Source of the DNA: Lachnospiraceae bacterium
Lineage (GTDB): Bacteria; Bacillota; Clostridia; Lachnospirales; Lachnospiraceae
Direction: 5' to 3'
NCBI GenBank assembly: GCA_017962225.1
Contig: JAGCVT010000070.1
Location: 1-44,441 of the forward strand
Length of the DNA: 44,441 nt
The translations under genes and the position numbers were made by a program. This document shows, one piece after another, positions 8,066 through 16,600 of this stretch (the stretch's first letter is position 1; every line of letters starts with the position of its first letter). The notes under the pieces were generated by a model. The model did not search any database. It was not told the DNA's origin and saw nothing but the letters and a program-made list of their open reading frames with translations.

Positions 8066-8374
8066 ATGGAGAATTATCTTATTTACGACAATGAAAAATA
8101 TTTGCCCCTTGGGTCTGTAGTTGCATTAAAAGGAAATGTTCAGAAATTATTAATTGTTTCCAGAGCGGTACTTGTTGGAGAGGATAAAGTTTTCTTTGAT
8201 TACGGTGCTTGTTATTATCCCGAAGGTATGATGGGAAATTCATATGTATATTTTAATAAAAACCAGATAAAAAAAGTTTTTTTCAGAGGTTATTCCGATG
8301 AAGAAGAAGAAAGCATGTTAGAGGCAATAGATGAAGCAAGAAATAAGATTTTGAATACAGAACAAAACGGGTAA
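8066..8374 (+). CDS. DUF4176-family protein, copy 1
   Basis: A 102-residue protein with the DUF4176 pattern: YLPLGSVVALKGNVQKLLIV near the N-terminus, FDYGACYYPEGM in the middle and IKKVFFRGYSDEEEESML near the end. This family is repeatedly found in Firmicutes loci with LXG toxins and type VII secretion, with no proven function. ATG 8066 is chosen because AAGGAG (8054-8059) precedes it; the in-frame codon at 8042 has none. A paralogue lies at 18514, so each LXG gene has one DUF4176 gene in its neighbourhood. Confidence 0.8.
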   Translation: MENYLIYDNEKYLPLGSVVALKGNVQKLLIVSRAVLVGEDKVFFDYGACYYPEGMMGNSYVYFNKNQIKKVFFRGYSDEEEESMLEAIDEARNKILNTEQNG

Positions 8375-8380
8375 GCGAAA

Positions 8381-8701
8381 ATGAGTATTGATTTCTGGAG
8401 GTTTTTATATAAAAGTTTTTTCGTCTTAACGGGAATTTTATCCATAGTCACGGTATTTCTGTATTTTTATTTTGATGTCGGATTGATAATACGTACAATC
8501 AGTGGACGAAAAGAAAGAGATGAATTGAAAAAAATAAGAGAAAACAATCGCAGAAGATATAATTCGATTGTTGGTGATATATATAAAAAGGAAACAATGA
8601 CAAATTTAAATACTGATTCGGGTAATAAAGGAACAGTATTATTAAACGAAAATGCGACGATGATTTTATTGGAGGATGAAAGTGAAAAAACGAATAACTA
8701 A
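8381..8701 (+). CDS. small one-TM protein with FHA-ligand-like Thr motifs
   Basis: A 106-residue protein. Residues ~10-38 are hydrophobic (FFVLTGILSIVTVFLYFYF), then a basic stretch (GRKERDELKKIRENNRRR) predicts a cytosolic C-terminal tail. The tail ends with KGTVLLNENATMILLEDE, which has two Thr-x-x-Leu-type sites surrounded by acidic residues. FHA domains bind phosphothreonine and read the +3 position, so this tail is a good candidate substrate of the locus kinase and ligand of its FHA proteins. Size and topology recall EssA, but I see no sequence similarity. The next gene overlaps its end by 20 nt. Confidence 0.65.
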   Translation: MSIDFWRFLYKSFFVLTGILSIVTVFLYFYFDVGLIIRTISGRKERDELKKIRENNRRRYNSIVGDIYKKETMTNLNTDSGNKGTVLLNENATMILLEDESEKTNN

Positions 8702-11700
8702 AAAAATATTTGTGGTCTTAATGATTATTATTTCGACATTTTATCTGGCTCCCATGACAGTATATGCAGATGGGAACGGAGACAATTCATCGACCAATGA
8801 AACAACGGATAAAGAAGGCGGCAAAGATGAAGCGACAACGAAAGCCGTAAAAGTTGTTTCTGCAGAAGTAATACCTCAAGAAAACAAATATAAGACTATA
8901 AATGAAAAACTGTACACGAATGCAAGCATAACTGTAGATGTTTTAACAGAAAAAGTTAACTTTGGAAAGGAAGAAGACAGTAAAGTAATAGCTGTAGTTG
9001 AAATATCTAAAGGGAATATTAGCAAGACTTTTGAATCAGCCGTAGATGGTGATGGAAAAGCCAGTATTGGTGTTTCATTTCCTGAAGACGGAGAGTATTT
9101 ATTGTCTGTATATGCCAAGGAAGAAGTGAATGATCTTTCAGGTTCTCCCGTTGAAGAAATAGGAGGATGTTCTGACAACAAGGTTTGCTATGATACTACC
9201 GCGCCCAGGGTGCAGAATTCATATATCCAAAACAAACCATTTGATTTTCCGTTTTTTGGGAAAATCTATATAGATAGCATTGATTTGGATATTTCTGATG
9301 ACATTTTAGGTGATGAAGCAAATGATAAAATATTTGAAGGAAGCGGACCCACAAAAGTAAAGTATCGTTATTGGGATATGACAAAAAATGAGTTTTCTGA
9401 ATTTGAAGTCGAAGTAGAAAGTGATACAGCGACAATTAGGATACCCAGCTTTATGCGTACTATTGTAGATATTCAATTGGAAGATGAATTGGGTAATAAA
9501 TCTTCAGATTGGATTAATTTGGGTATGATTACTATAGATGGTGAAGAATTACATGGTTCGTACGATCACGTCACTATAACCAGAAATGAAGCTCCGTTCA
9601 AAGATTCCGCGGGAAGAGATTTATACACTTCCTCTGTTTCTGCAGAAATTGTAATTGAAGATTATGAATCCGGAATTGACTATATTAAAATCGAGGTCAA
9701 CAGTAATAATCAGGACAATAAAACGATAATTGAAAAAAATTTGAGTGATGACAGCAGCGGTTTTTCCATTGATCGCGACGATGATGGAATTATTGTAAAG
9801 GCAACGAGAACTATCAGCATTTCGGGTGAGGATAATGGAATACAATTAAAAGCTATGATGAAAGACAATGCGAAGAATGAGTCTTCAAATGAGACGAGTT
9901 TTAGTATTGATAAGAGCAGTCCTGTGGTTGATATTATTTATCCCGAGGGAAACAATGATTCTACTTATAGCGATTATTATAATAAGTCCAGAAATATTGA
10001 AGTAAGAGTGACTGATGCGAATTTCAATTCTGATTCGGTAACCCTCATAAATGAAACAGATGGTTCCCGTACCGGAATTTCGGGATGGGCTTATGATGAA
10101 GGATACTACAGTGCGACAGTTCCGATTGACAAAGACGGAGAATATGACTTGTATGTTCAAGCATTTGATTACGCAGCCCACGGTACTGAAACAGGCAAAA
10201 CACACTTTTTCATAGACAAAACGAAACCCAAAGTTACCTGTTCTTTTAATGATGAAGAATCTCAAAACGGGTTCTATAAGAAAGACCGTGAATTATCCAT
10301 TAGCGTAGTTGATGATTCATTCATTTCATCCAGAGTTGAAGTTGTCAATAATAATGAGAACAACAAGTTTGTCTCAAGTTTTATGGATTGGAACAGTAAT
10401 GGTTCAAACAATAAAGCAACGATCCAATTTAATGAAGACGGTCAATATGGATTTACAATTAAAATCACGGATATGGCGGGCAATTCTTCTGAAATTGCCA
10501 TCGAAGATTTTGTGGTGGATTTGACGGAGCCATCAATCTCTTTGTATGGCATTGAAGATAAAGCGTCAATTAAAGGAGAATTTTCAACCAAAGTTAATGT
10601 CACGGATAAATATTTGACGAATTCTTCTGTGACCATTAAGGGATTTAGAAGAGGTTTTGTAGATCTTATATCTTCTGTGACAAACATTGATAACGGGAAA
10701 TCATATTCTTTTAATAATTTTCCCGTTGTTCAGGGAAATGATGATGTTTACACGATGACAATACAGGGATATGACAATGCTGGAAATATAAGTGAAAAAA
10801 TCTTATATTTCACAATCAACCGTTTCGGATCTGTATTTGATATTTCCGGTTTGCTTAATATCAATCACTGGTACTTAAAACAGACGAAAGACATTGTATT
10901 TTATGAAAGCAATCCGGATTATTTGGCCAGCGACAGCAGTCGAATAGTTTTAAGTGTAAATGGCAGCGTAAAGACATTGGCGAAGAATACTGATTATAGT
11001 GTTGAATTGTCAGGTTCCGATTCCGAAATGAAGAAATACAAGTACACGATATTTAGTAATAATTTTGCTAACGATGGTGTATACAGCATTATGACATATT
11101 CTGTTGACGCCGCAGGAAATGTTAACGAGAATCAGGCTAAAGAAGCAGAAATAAGATTTGCGGTGGATAATACAGGACCGAGCCTTATTGTAACAGGAAT
11201 TGAAGATGAAGGCGCATATATCACAGATAAACTGCGAATTGATTTCTATGCAATGGATAACCTGAATTTGAAATCATTAAAGGTACTTGTTAACGGAAAT
11301 GAAGTTCCTTTTAATTCAGCAGGGGATACCAATAATATAGTCCTTGAACCATCGGAAGAGCCGTATTCTGTAGAAATATACGCTTATGACGAAAGTGGAA
11401 ACGTTACTGTTAAACAGTTTAAGAACGTTAAGGTATCAAAAAAGGAAACTACAGAAAACACAGATAATACCGATGAAAAAGAAGATAAATCTGATATAAA
11501 TGAAAAAGACAGCGAAAAGCCCGCGAAAAATGATAAGGAAAATATATCTAAAACAGACTCATCTTCTGAGATAAAAGAAAAAGAAACTACTCCGGTACTG
11601 AAAAGTACTGAAATAACAGGAGCAACGACTGAAGAAGACAATACTGAAAAAGAAGGAATTATCAAAAAAGTCATTACAATCTCGCTGATTTTTGTCGGCG

Positions 11701-11765
11701 GACTGGTTGTAGCAGGAATAGTAATCGCAGTTTCGGTTAATACTATTCGTACAAAAAGAAGATAA
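8682..11765 (+). CDS. giant surface protein with Ig-like repeats and C-terminal TM
   Basis: About 1027 residues. The start is GTG 8682 with GGAGG (8671-8675) 6 nt upstream; ATG 8676 directly abuts the ribosome site. A signal peptide of ~31 residues ends VYADGNG. The body contains several bacterial Ig-like domains bounded by signatures such as DTTAPRV (~170), IDKSSPVVDI (~410), IDKTKPKVTC (~512), VDLTEPSISL (~613) and VDNTGPSLIV (~828). A Glu/Lys/Thr-rich linker of ~90 residues is followed by one TM (IIKKVITISLIFVGGLVVAGIVIAV) and a short basic tail. There is no LPXTG motif. It lies inside the secretion operon, in the place where T7SSb loci encode the large EsaA/YueB extracellular component, and could be a functional substitute or an adhesin. 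Confidence 0.8.
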   Translation: MKKRITKKIFVVLMIIISTFYLAPMTVYADGNGDNSSTNETTDKEGGKDEATTKAVKVVSAEVIPQENKYKTINEKLYTNASITVDVLTEKVNFGKEEDSKVIAVVEISKGNISKTFESAVDGDGKASIGVSFPEDGEYLLSVYAKEEVNDLSGSPVEEIGGCSDNKVCYDTTAPRVQNSYIQNKPFDFPFFGKIYIDSIDLDISDDILGDEANDKIFEGSGPTKVKYRYWDMTKNEFSEFEVEVESDTATIRIPSFMRTIVDIQLEDELGNKSSDWINLGMITIDGEELHGSYDHVTITRNEAPFKDSAGRDLYTSSVSAEIVIEDYESGIDYIKIEVNSNNQDNKTIIEKNLSDDSSGFSIDRDDDGIIVKATRTISISGEDNGIQLKAMMKDNAKNESSNETSFSIDKSSPVVDIIYPEGNNDSTYSDYYNKSRNIEVRVTDANFNSDSVTLINETDGSRTGISGWAYDEGYYSATVPIDKDGEYDLYVQAFDYAAHGTETGKTHFFIDKTKPKVTCSFNDEESQNGFYKKDRELSISVVDDSFISSRVEVVNNNENNKFVSSFMDWNSNGSNNKATIQFNEDGQYGFTIKITDMAGNSSEIAIEDFVVDLTEPSISLYGIEDKASIKGEFSTKVNVTDKYLTNSSVTIKGFRRGFVDLISSVTNIDNGKSYSFNNFPVVQGNDDVYTMTIQGYDNAGNISEKILYFTINRFGSVFDISGLLNINHWYLKQTKDIVFYESNPDYLASDSSRIVLSVNGSVKTLAKNTDYSVELSGSDSEMKKYKYTIFSNNFANDGVYSIMTYSVDAAGNVNENQAKEAEIRFAVDNTGPSLIVTGIEDEGAYITDKLRIDFYAMDNLNLKSLKVLVNGNEVPFNSAGDTNNIVLEPSEEPYSVEIYAYDESGNVTVKQFKNVKVSKKETTENTDNTDEKEDKSDINEKDSEKPAKNDKENISKTDSSSEIKEKETTPVLKSTEITGATTEEDNTEKEGIIKKVITISLIFVGGLVVAGIVIAVSVNTIRTKRR

Positions 11766-11778
11766 GCAGGTATAAGTA

Positions 11779-13398
11779 ATGTCAACATTTAAAATTAAAC
11801 GAACAAACGATTTGGTTGTTTTATCCGAAAGGAACTTAGTATCTAAATATCCGATTAATGAACGTGAGTTTAATTGTTTTGAGGAGTGCTGGATAAAAAA
11901 TTTGTTCAGACCCAATAAACCTGACGAAAAAAAAATCGAGTATTCAGCACCGGCAAAACTTAGTATTTTAGAATATTTAAATGACAATCCGAGTGTTCAT
12001 AAAATATACAGTTTCATCTTACAAACAATTGAGACGGTAAAATTAATTCGCAGATATAATTTTTTTGAACCTAATCTTTTGTTAGATGCGAATTTAGTAT
12101 TTGTTAATGATATGTCGGGCGAAATCTTCTTCGTTTACAGACCGGTGTATAACAAAGAAGGCTCTTTGAATGTTTTTATATTTATTTTAGATGTTTTAAA
12201 GAAAATAAAAACTCCCAACTCGGAAATACAGTCAGAAATTCTGTTTATTAAAGACTATTTATCGGATGTTGATCATTTTAAACTGTCTGACATTGAGGAA
12301 ATGGTAAAAGAAAGATATCCTGCGGTTTTCCAGGAGATAGTTTGCATTACCGATGATACAGAAGTAAAAGTGTCGCGAAATGAGACTTCAACAAACTCTA
12401 CTTTGATTAGTCGAAGTGAAACAACATTGCTTTCCGGTATTAGCGGAAATAAGATTTATAAATTGGTATCGGTTGACGGAATGGTAAATATTCCTATTCT
12501 GAAAGATCAATTTGTTATAGGCAAAAGTCAGGAAAAAGCTGATGGGGTTATTAATAATGATGCCATAAGCAGAGTACATGCGCAGATAAATATATCAGAT
12601 AACAAAGTTTATTTAAAAGATTTAGAAAGTGCCAACAAAACATATATAAATGGTGAAGTCTTATTAGCCGGAGAATTAAAGCAAGTTTATAAAAATGATT
12701 TAATAAAATTTGCAAACCAGGAGTTTGTTATTGAGGGTATCGACGAAGAAAGAGACTCTTCAAAATCAAAAGTGATTGTTTTTCATTCACCATACAGTTT
12801 TAGAAAAAAATTTGAAGTCGCTTATGATGTTGCGGTTAACCTTTCAAAAGACGAAAAAGTTTTATTTGTTTCGGATTCAAACATTCCCACAAAAAGTTTT
12901 TGCGATTTACAGGAAGCGAGGCTTGGACGTGAAGATATAGTTTCTTTAAAGAAAAGCGAAGGCGAGTTAAATAAGATTGCAAAAATAATGTTGGCAAAAA
13001 TAAATGATAATTTATTTATTCTTCCGCCTCTTGAGGTTCCGCTGGCTGCTTTGGGATATGACAATTCTTTGTTTGCAAAAATTGTAAACAGCTTTTCCGC
13101 ATCGGGAGAGTTTAAGTATATTATCTTTGATATGTCAGAAGGATTCAGTGAAGGGTTTACTTTAATCGGAAATCTAGAAAGTATATGGTTTGAGACTTTA
13201 ACTAACACTGAAAATGATAAATTTGGCCTGGATTATTTAATGAAATTAATTGATGAGCACAAGACAATAAATAAAATTGTGTTTGGAGATAAACAATCAC
13301 CTTATTTTATTAATGATGATAATGTGATTTTAGCTGCTTATGATGATAAGAAAGAATATCTTCAGGGGATTGAAAAAATAGTATGTCCAATAAAATAA
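11779..13398 (+). CDS. DUF6382-like / FHA / degenerate MinD-like protein
   Basis: A 539-residue cytosolic protein. Residues ~1-190 resemble the DUF6382 domain that precedes FHA domains in Clostridia (FEPNLLLDANLVFVN, GEIFFVYRPVYN). A Thr/Ser linker at ~203-219 reads STNSTLISRSETTLLSG and carries Thr-x-x-Leu-like sites. The FHA domain is at ~235-325 (FVIGKSQEKADGVI, ISRVHAQI, LKDLESANKTYINGE). The C-terminal ~200 residues look like a MinD/CpaE-type fold (VIVFHSPYSFRKKFEVAYDVA, then YIIFDMSEGFSEGF) without a Walker A GK(T/S), so probably it does not hydrolyse ATP. It should read phosphothreonine made by the locus kinase. The final 16 nt overlap the YukD-like gene. Confidence 0.75.
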   Translation: MSTFKIKRTNDLVVLSERNLVSKYPINEREFNCFEECWIKNLFRPNKPDEKKIEYSAPAKLSILEYLNDNPSVHKIYSFILQTIETVKLIRRYNFFEPNLLLDANLVFVNDMSGEIFFVYRPVYNKEGSLNVFIFILDVLKKIKTPNSEIQSEILFIKDYLSDVDHFKLSDIEEMVKERYPAVFQEIVCITDDTEVKVSRNETSTNSTLISRSETTLLSGISGNKIYKLVSVDGMVNIPILKDQFVIGKSQEKADGVINNDAISRVHAQINISDNKVYLKDLESANKTYINGEVLLAGELKQVYKNDLIKFANQEFVIEGIDEERDSSKSKVIVFHSPYSFRKKFEVAYDVAVNLSKDEKVLFVSDSNIPTKSFCDLQEARLGREDIVSLKKSEGELNKIAKIMLAKINDNLFILPPLEVPLAALGYDNSLFAKIVNSFSASGEFKYIIFDMSEGFSEGFTLIGNLESIWFETLTNTENDKFGLDYLMKLIDEHKTINKIVFGDKQSPYFINDDNVILAAYDDKKEYLQGIEKIVCPIK

Positions 13399-13628
13399 AC
13401 CTCGATTTATATATTTTAGATAAAAATGAATATCATGAAATTCAAGTTGATGATGACTTGACGGTTGATGAAATTCGATTGGGATTGGTAAATGCATACC
13501 ATTTATATGGTAATTCGGATGATTATTGTTTGGTGAGCGAGAATCCCATAGGTTTACTTCAAGGAAATAAGAAGCTTTCTGACTATAAACTTCATAATGC
13601 CAGCAAAATAATATATAAGAAAAAATAA
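13383..13628 (+). CDS. YukD/EsaB-like ubiquitin-fold protein
   Basis: An 81-residue protein with a beta-grasp pattern: a first strand LDLYILDKNEYHEIQVDDD, an LTVDEIRLGLVNAY helix and the end element LSDYKLHNASKIIYKKK, which matches the 'L.d..i.~g~.l.i' finish of YukD proteins. EsaB/YukD is a conserved cytosolic component of Firmicutes type VII secretion. It overlaps the FHA gene by 16 nt and is followed 12 nt later by essC, the usual company. The sequence is divergent, so identification leans on length, fold pattern and position. Confidence 0.75.
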   Translation: MSNKINLDLYILDKNEYHEIQVDDDLTVDEIRLGLVNAYHLYGNSDDYCLVSENPIGLLQGNKKLSDYKLHNASKIIYKKK

Positions 13629-13640
13629 GGTGAGGGGAAA

Positions 13641-16600
13641 ATGAATTATCCCAAGAAAGTATATATTCAAAGTGAATACTGTAATAAAGAAAATGCCATT
13701 AAAGAAGATACAAATTGCATTAAAGTAGGCAATGTTCCCGGAAGTGACTGGCGACTTGGAAAAGAAGATTTTGATGTTGAATTCCAATTTGTTATAAATA
13801 TTGAAGATGAATACTATGAGTTAATAGCAACGCAGGGTGTTTATATATTATCGGAAAATGGGACAAAATCTTATTCCGCAAGACTGGAATTAGGCAAGAG
13901 CGTAAAGGTTTTTGATGAAAAGAACTTTGAATATGTTTTAACTATTGGCCTAAGAATCAATTTTGATGAAGAAAGTACAATTTTTGATACTTTCATAGAA
14001 TTGGATCAAGCAGAGAACAATACCATAAAGGTTGATTATAATGAAGGCTCACCTTTATATTTTATTTCTGATGCAAACAAGAACAGCAGTGTGATTTTCA
14101 AATATGAGAAAGATAAATTGCTTTGTGACATTATCTGTTCTGATTTTGAATGGTTCTTAAACGGTACAGAAATAAAAGAAAAACGTTTTTATTTATACTC
14201 CTACGATTTCGTGAGAATTGCGGATTCGGAGTTTATGTATAAAAAAGGCAGATTATATTTTGATTCGCGAAAGATAAAGTGCAATATTGATAGTGTAAAT
14301 TGTCTCTCGAATTCATTATTCAATTATCCTAAGTTTATAAGAAACAACAGATTATATTCGACAATTAATACAGATTCAATAAAAATATTGGATCCATCCG
14401 AACTTGGAGAAAAACCCAAACTTAATCTTTTAACGTCATTGATGCCGGCAATAATTATGCTTGTTCTTTGCGTGGTATTTAGAGGCATAATGGGCAATGG
14501 AGGAGCGTTTGTTATCTTTTCCATTTGTTCCATGGGCATGGGCTTAGTGACCAGTATAATCAATCTGGTAAAAGGGCAAAAAGAGTATAAAAAATCAACT
14601 GCAAAGAGAAATCTAACATATAAGAACTATATTGAGGATAAAAGAAAAGAGATTTCAGTTGCAAGACAAAATGAACTGGAAGCATTAAACAGTATTTATT
14701 TTTCAACAAAACAGGACATTGATAATATAATCAATTTTTCAACAACATTATTTGACAGAAACAGCAATGATGATGATTTCCTATCGGTATATTTGGGAAT
14801 AGGCAAAAGAAAAGCGTTAAAGCAGATTGAAGTAAAGGAACAAGAGAAGCTTGAAGAAGGAGATGAATTAAGTAAAACTCCTGCGTTATTAAGAGAAAAA
14901 TACGAATATATTAATAATTCTCCAATTATAACTTCGTTGCTTGGAGTGAATGCAATAGGCGTTGTGGGCGAGAAAAACGATTTGTTTTCCATGTTCAAAA
15001 ATATGGTTATTGACTTATGCTCCAGACAGTATTATTCGGATGTTAAACTGTTTTGTTTTTTGCCGGAAAAAGAACAGAAAAAATATGAATTTTTGAAATA
15101 TATTCCGCATTTTAATTCTGATTATTTTAGAAATATAGTTTGTGATACCCAGAGCCGAGCGCTTATTTTTGATTATCTATTCAAAGAAATGTCTGCCAGA
15201 AATAAAGATAATCAAGGCACCAACATTGTGATTCTGGTAATGGATGAATGGGGAATCAAGAGTCACCCTATCAGTCAGTTTATTGAGGATGCTAACGAAA
15301 AAGGTGTATCATTTATTTTCTTTGAAGAAAAGAAAGAATACCTGCCTCAATATCTTAAAACAGTCATAGAGTTGAGCGGAAACGGAAAAGGCTGTTGTTA
15401 CGAGAGTAATAATACTCAGGAGAAGGAAGAATTCAGTTTTGAAGAAACTCCTGATTCTGTAATGAAAGAAGTTGCGATTAAACTTTCGCCGATTTATTGC
15501 GAAGAAGTCAGCCTTGACAGCGAATTAAGAAAAAGCATTTCTCTTTTTGAAATGCTGAATATCTATGATGTCGATGATTTAAATTTATCAGACAGATACT
15601 CGAAAAGCTGTATTTATAAAACGATGGCTGTTCCGATTGGTATAAATGCCAAAAATACACTTGTAAATCTGGATTTGCATGAGAAATATCATGGACCTCA
15701 CGGACTAGTAGCCGGAACTACAGGCTCAGGAAAGAGTGAAGTTCTTCAGACATATATTTTAAGTATGGCAGTATCGTTCCATCCTTATGAAGTCGGTTTT
15801 GTTATTATTGACTTTAAGGGCGGCGGAATGGTCAATCAATTCAGGAATCTTCATCATTTGATTGGTGCAATTACCAATATAGACGGAAAAGAAATAGACA
15901 GATCATTGCAGTCTATTAAGGCTGAATTGCTGAAGAGACAGGAATGCTTTGCTGAAGCAGAGGTCAATCATATTGACAAATATATTGCTCTTTACAAAGA
16001 GGGAAAAGTTGAGAAACCTTTGCCTCATCTCATTATAATTGTTGATGAATTCGCAGAATTAAAAGCAGAGCAGCCTGAGTTTATGAAAGAATTAATTTCT
16101 GCGGCCCGAATAGGAAGAAGTTTGGGTGTTCATCTTATTCTTGCTACACAAAAACCGGCAGGACAGGTTAACGAGCAAATCTGGAGTAACTCGAAGTTTA
16201 AGATCTGTTTGAAAGTTCAAACGATGCAGGATTCTAACGAAGTGTTAAAATCTCCGTTGGCTGCTGAGATAAAAGAACCCGGACGTGCATATCTTCAGGT
16301 AGGAAACAATGAGATATTTGAACTTTTCCAATCAGCGTATTCAGGTGCTCCCGAGCATGAAAACAATAATGAAAAAGCTTTTTCCGTCACTGAAGTCGAT
16401 TTTAAGGGATACAAGAAAATTGTATATAAAAAGGAGCACAGTAAAGGCGAGAACAGCAGAAATCAATTAGACGCTATTGTCGAAAAGGTAAGCAGATTTT
16501 GTTCTGAAAATGGAATAGAAAAATTGGATCCGATTTGCCAACCTTCGCTTGAAAGCAAGTTAGATTTTGTTGAGGATACAATCGACAAAAATGAAGGAAC

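Noticed and set aside
11640..11765. LPXTG-type sorting signal on the Ig-like protein
   Set aside because: The C-terminus is a TM plus short basic tail but no LPXTG-like motif precedes it, so it is read as a simple TM anchor.
11384..11987. Two minus-strand open frames rich in Ser/Phe
   Set aside because: They are antisense to the Glu/Lys/Thr-rich linker of the Ig-like protein and the start of the FHA gene; composition mirrors the sense strand.
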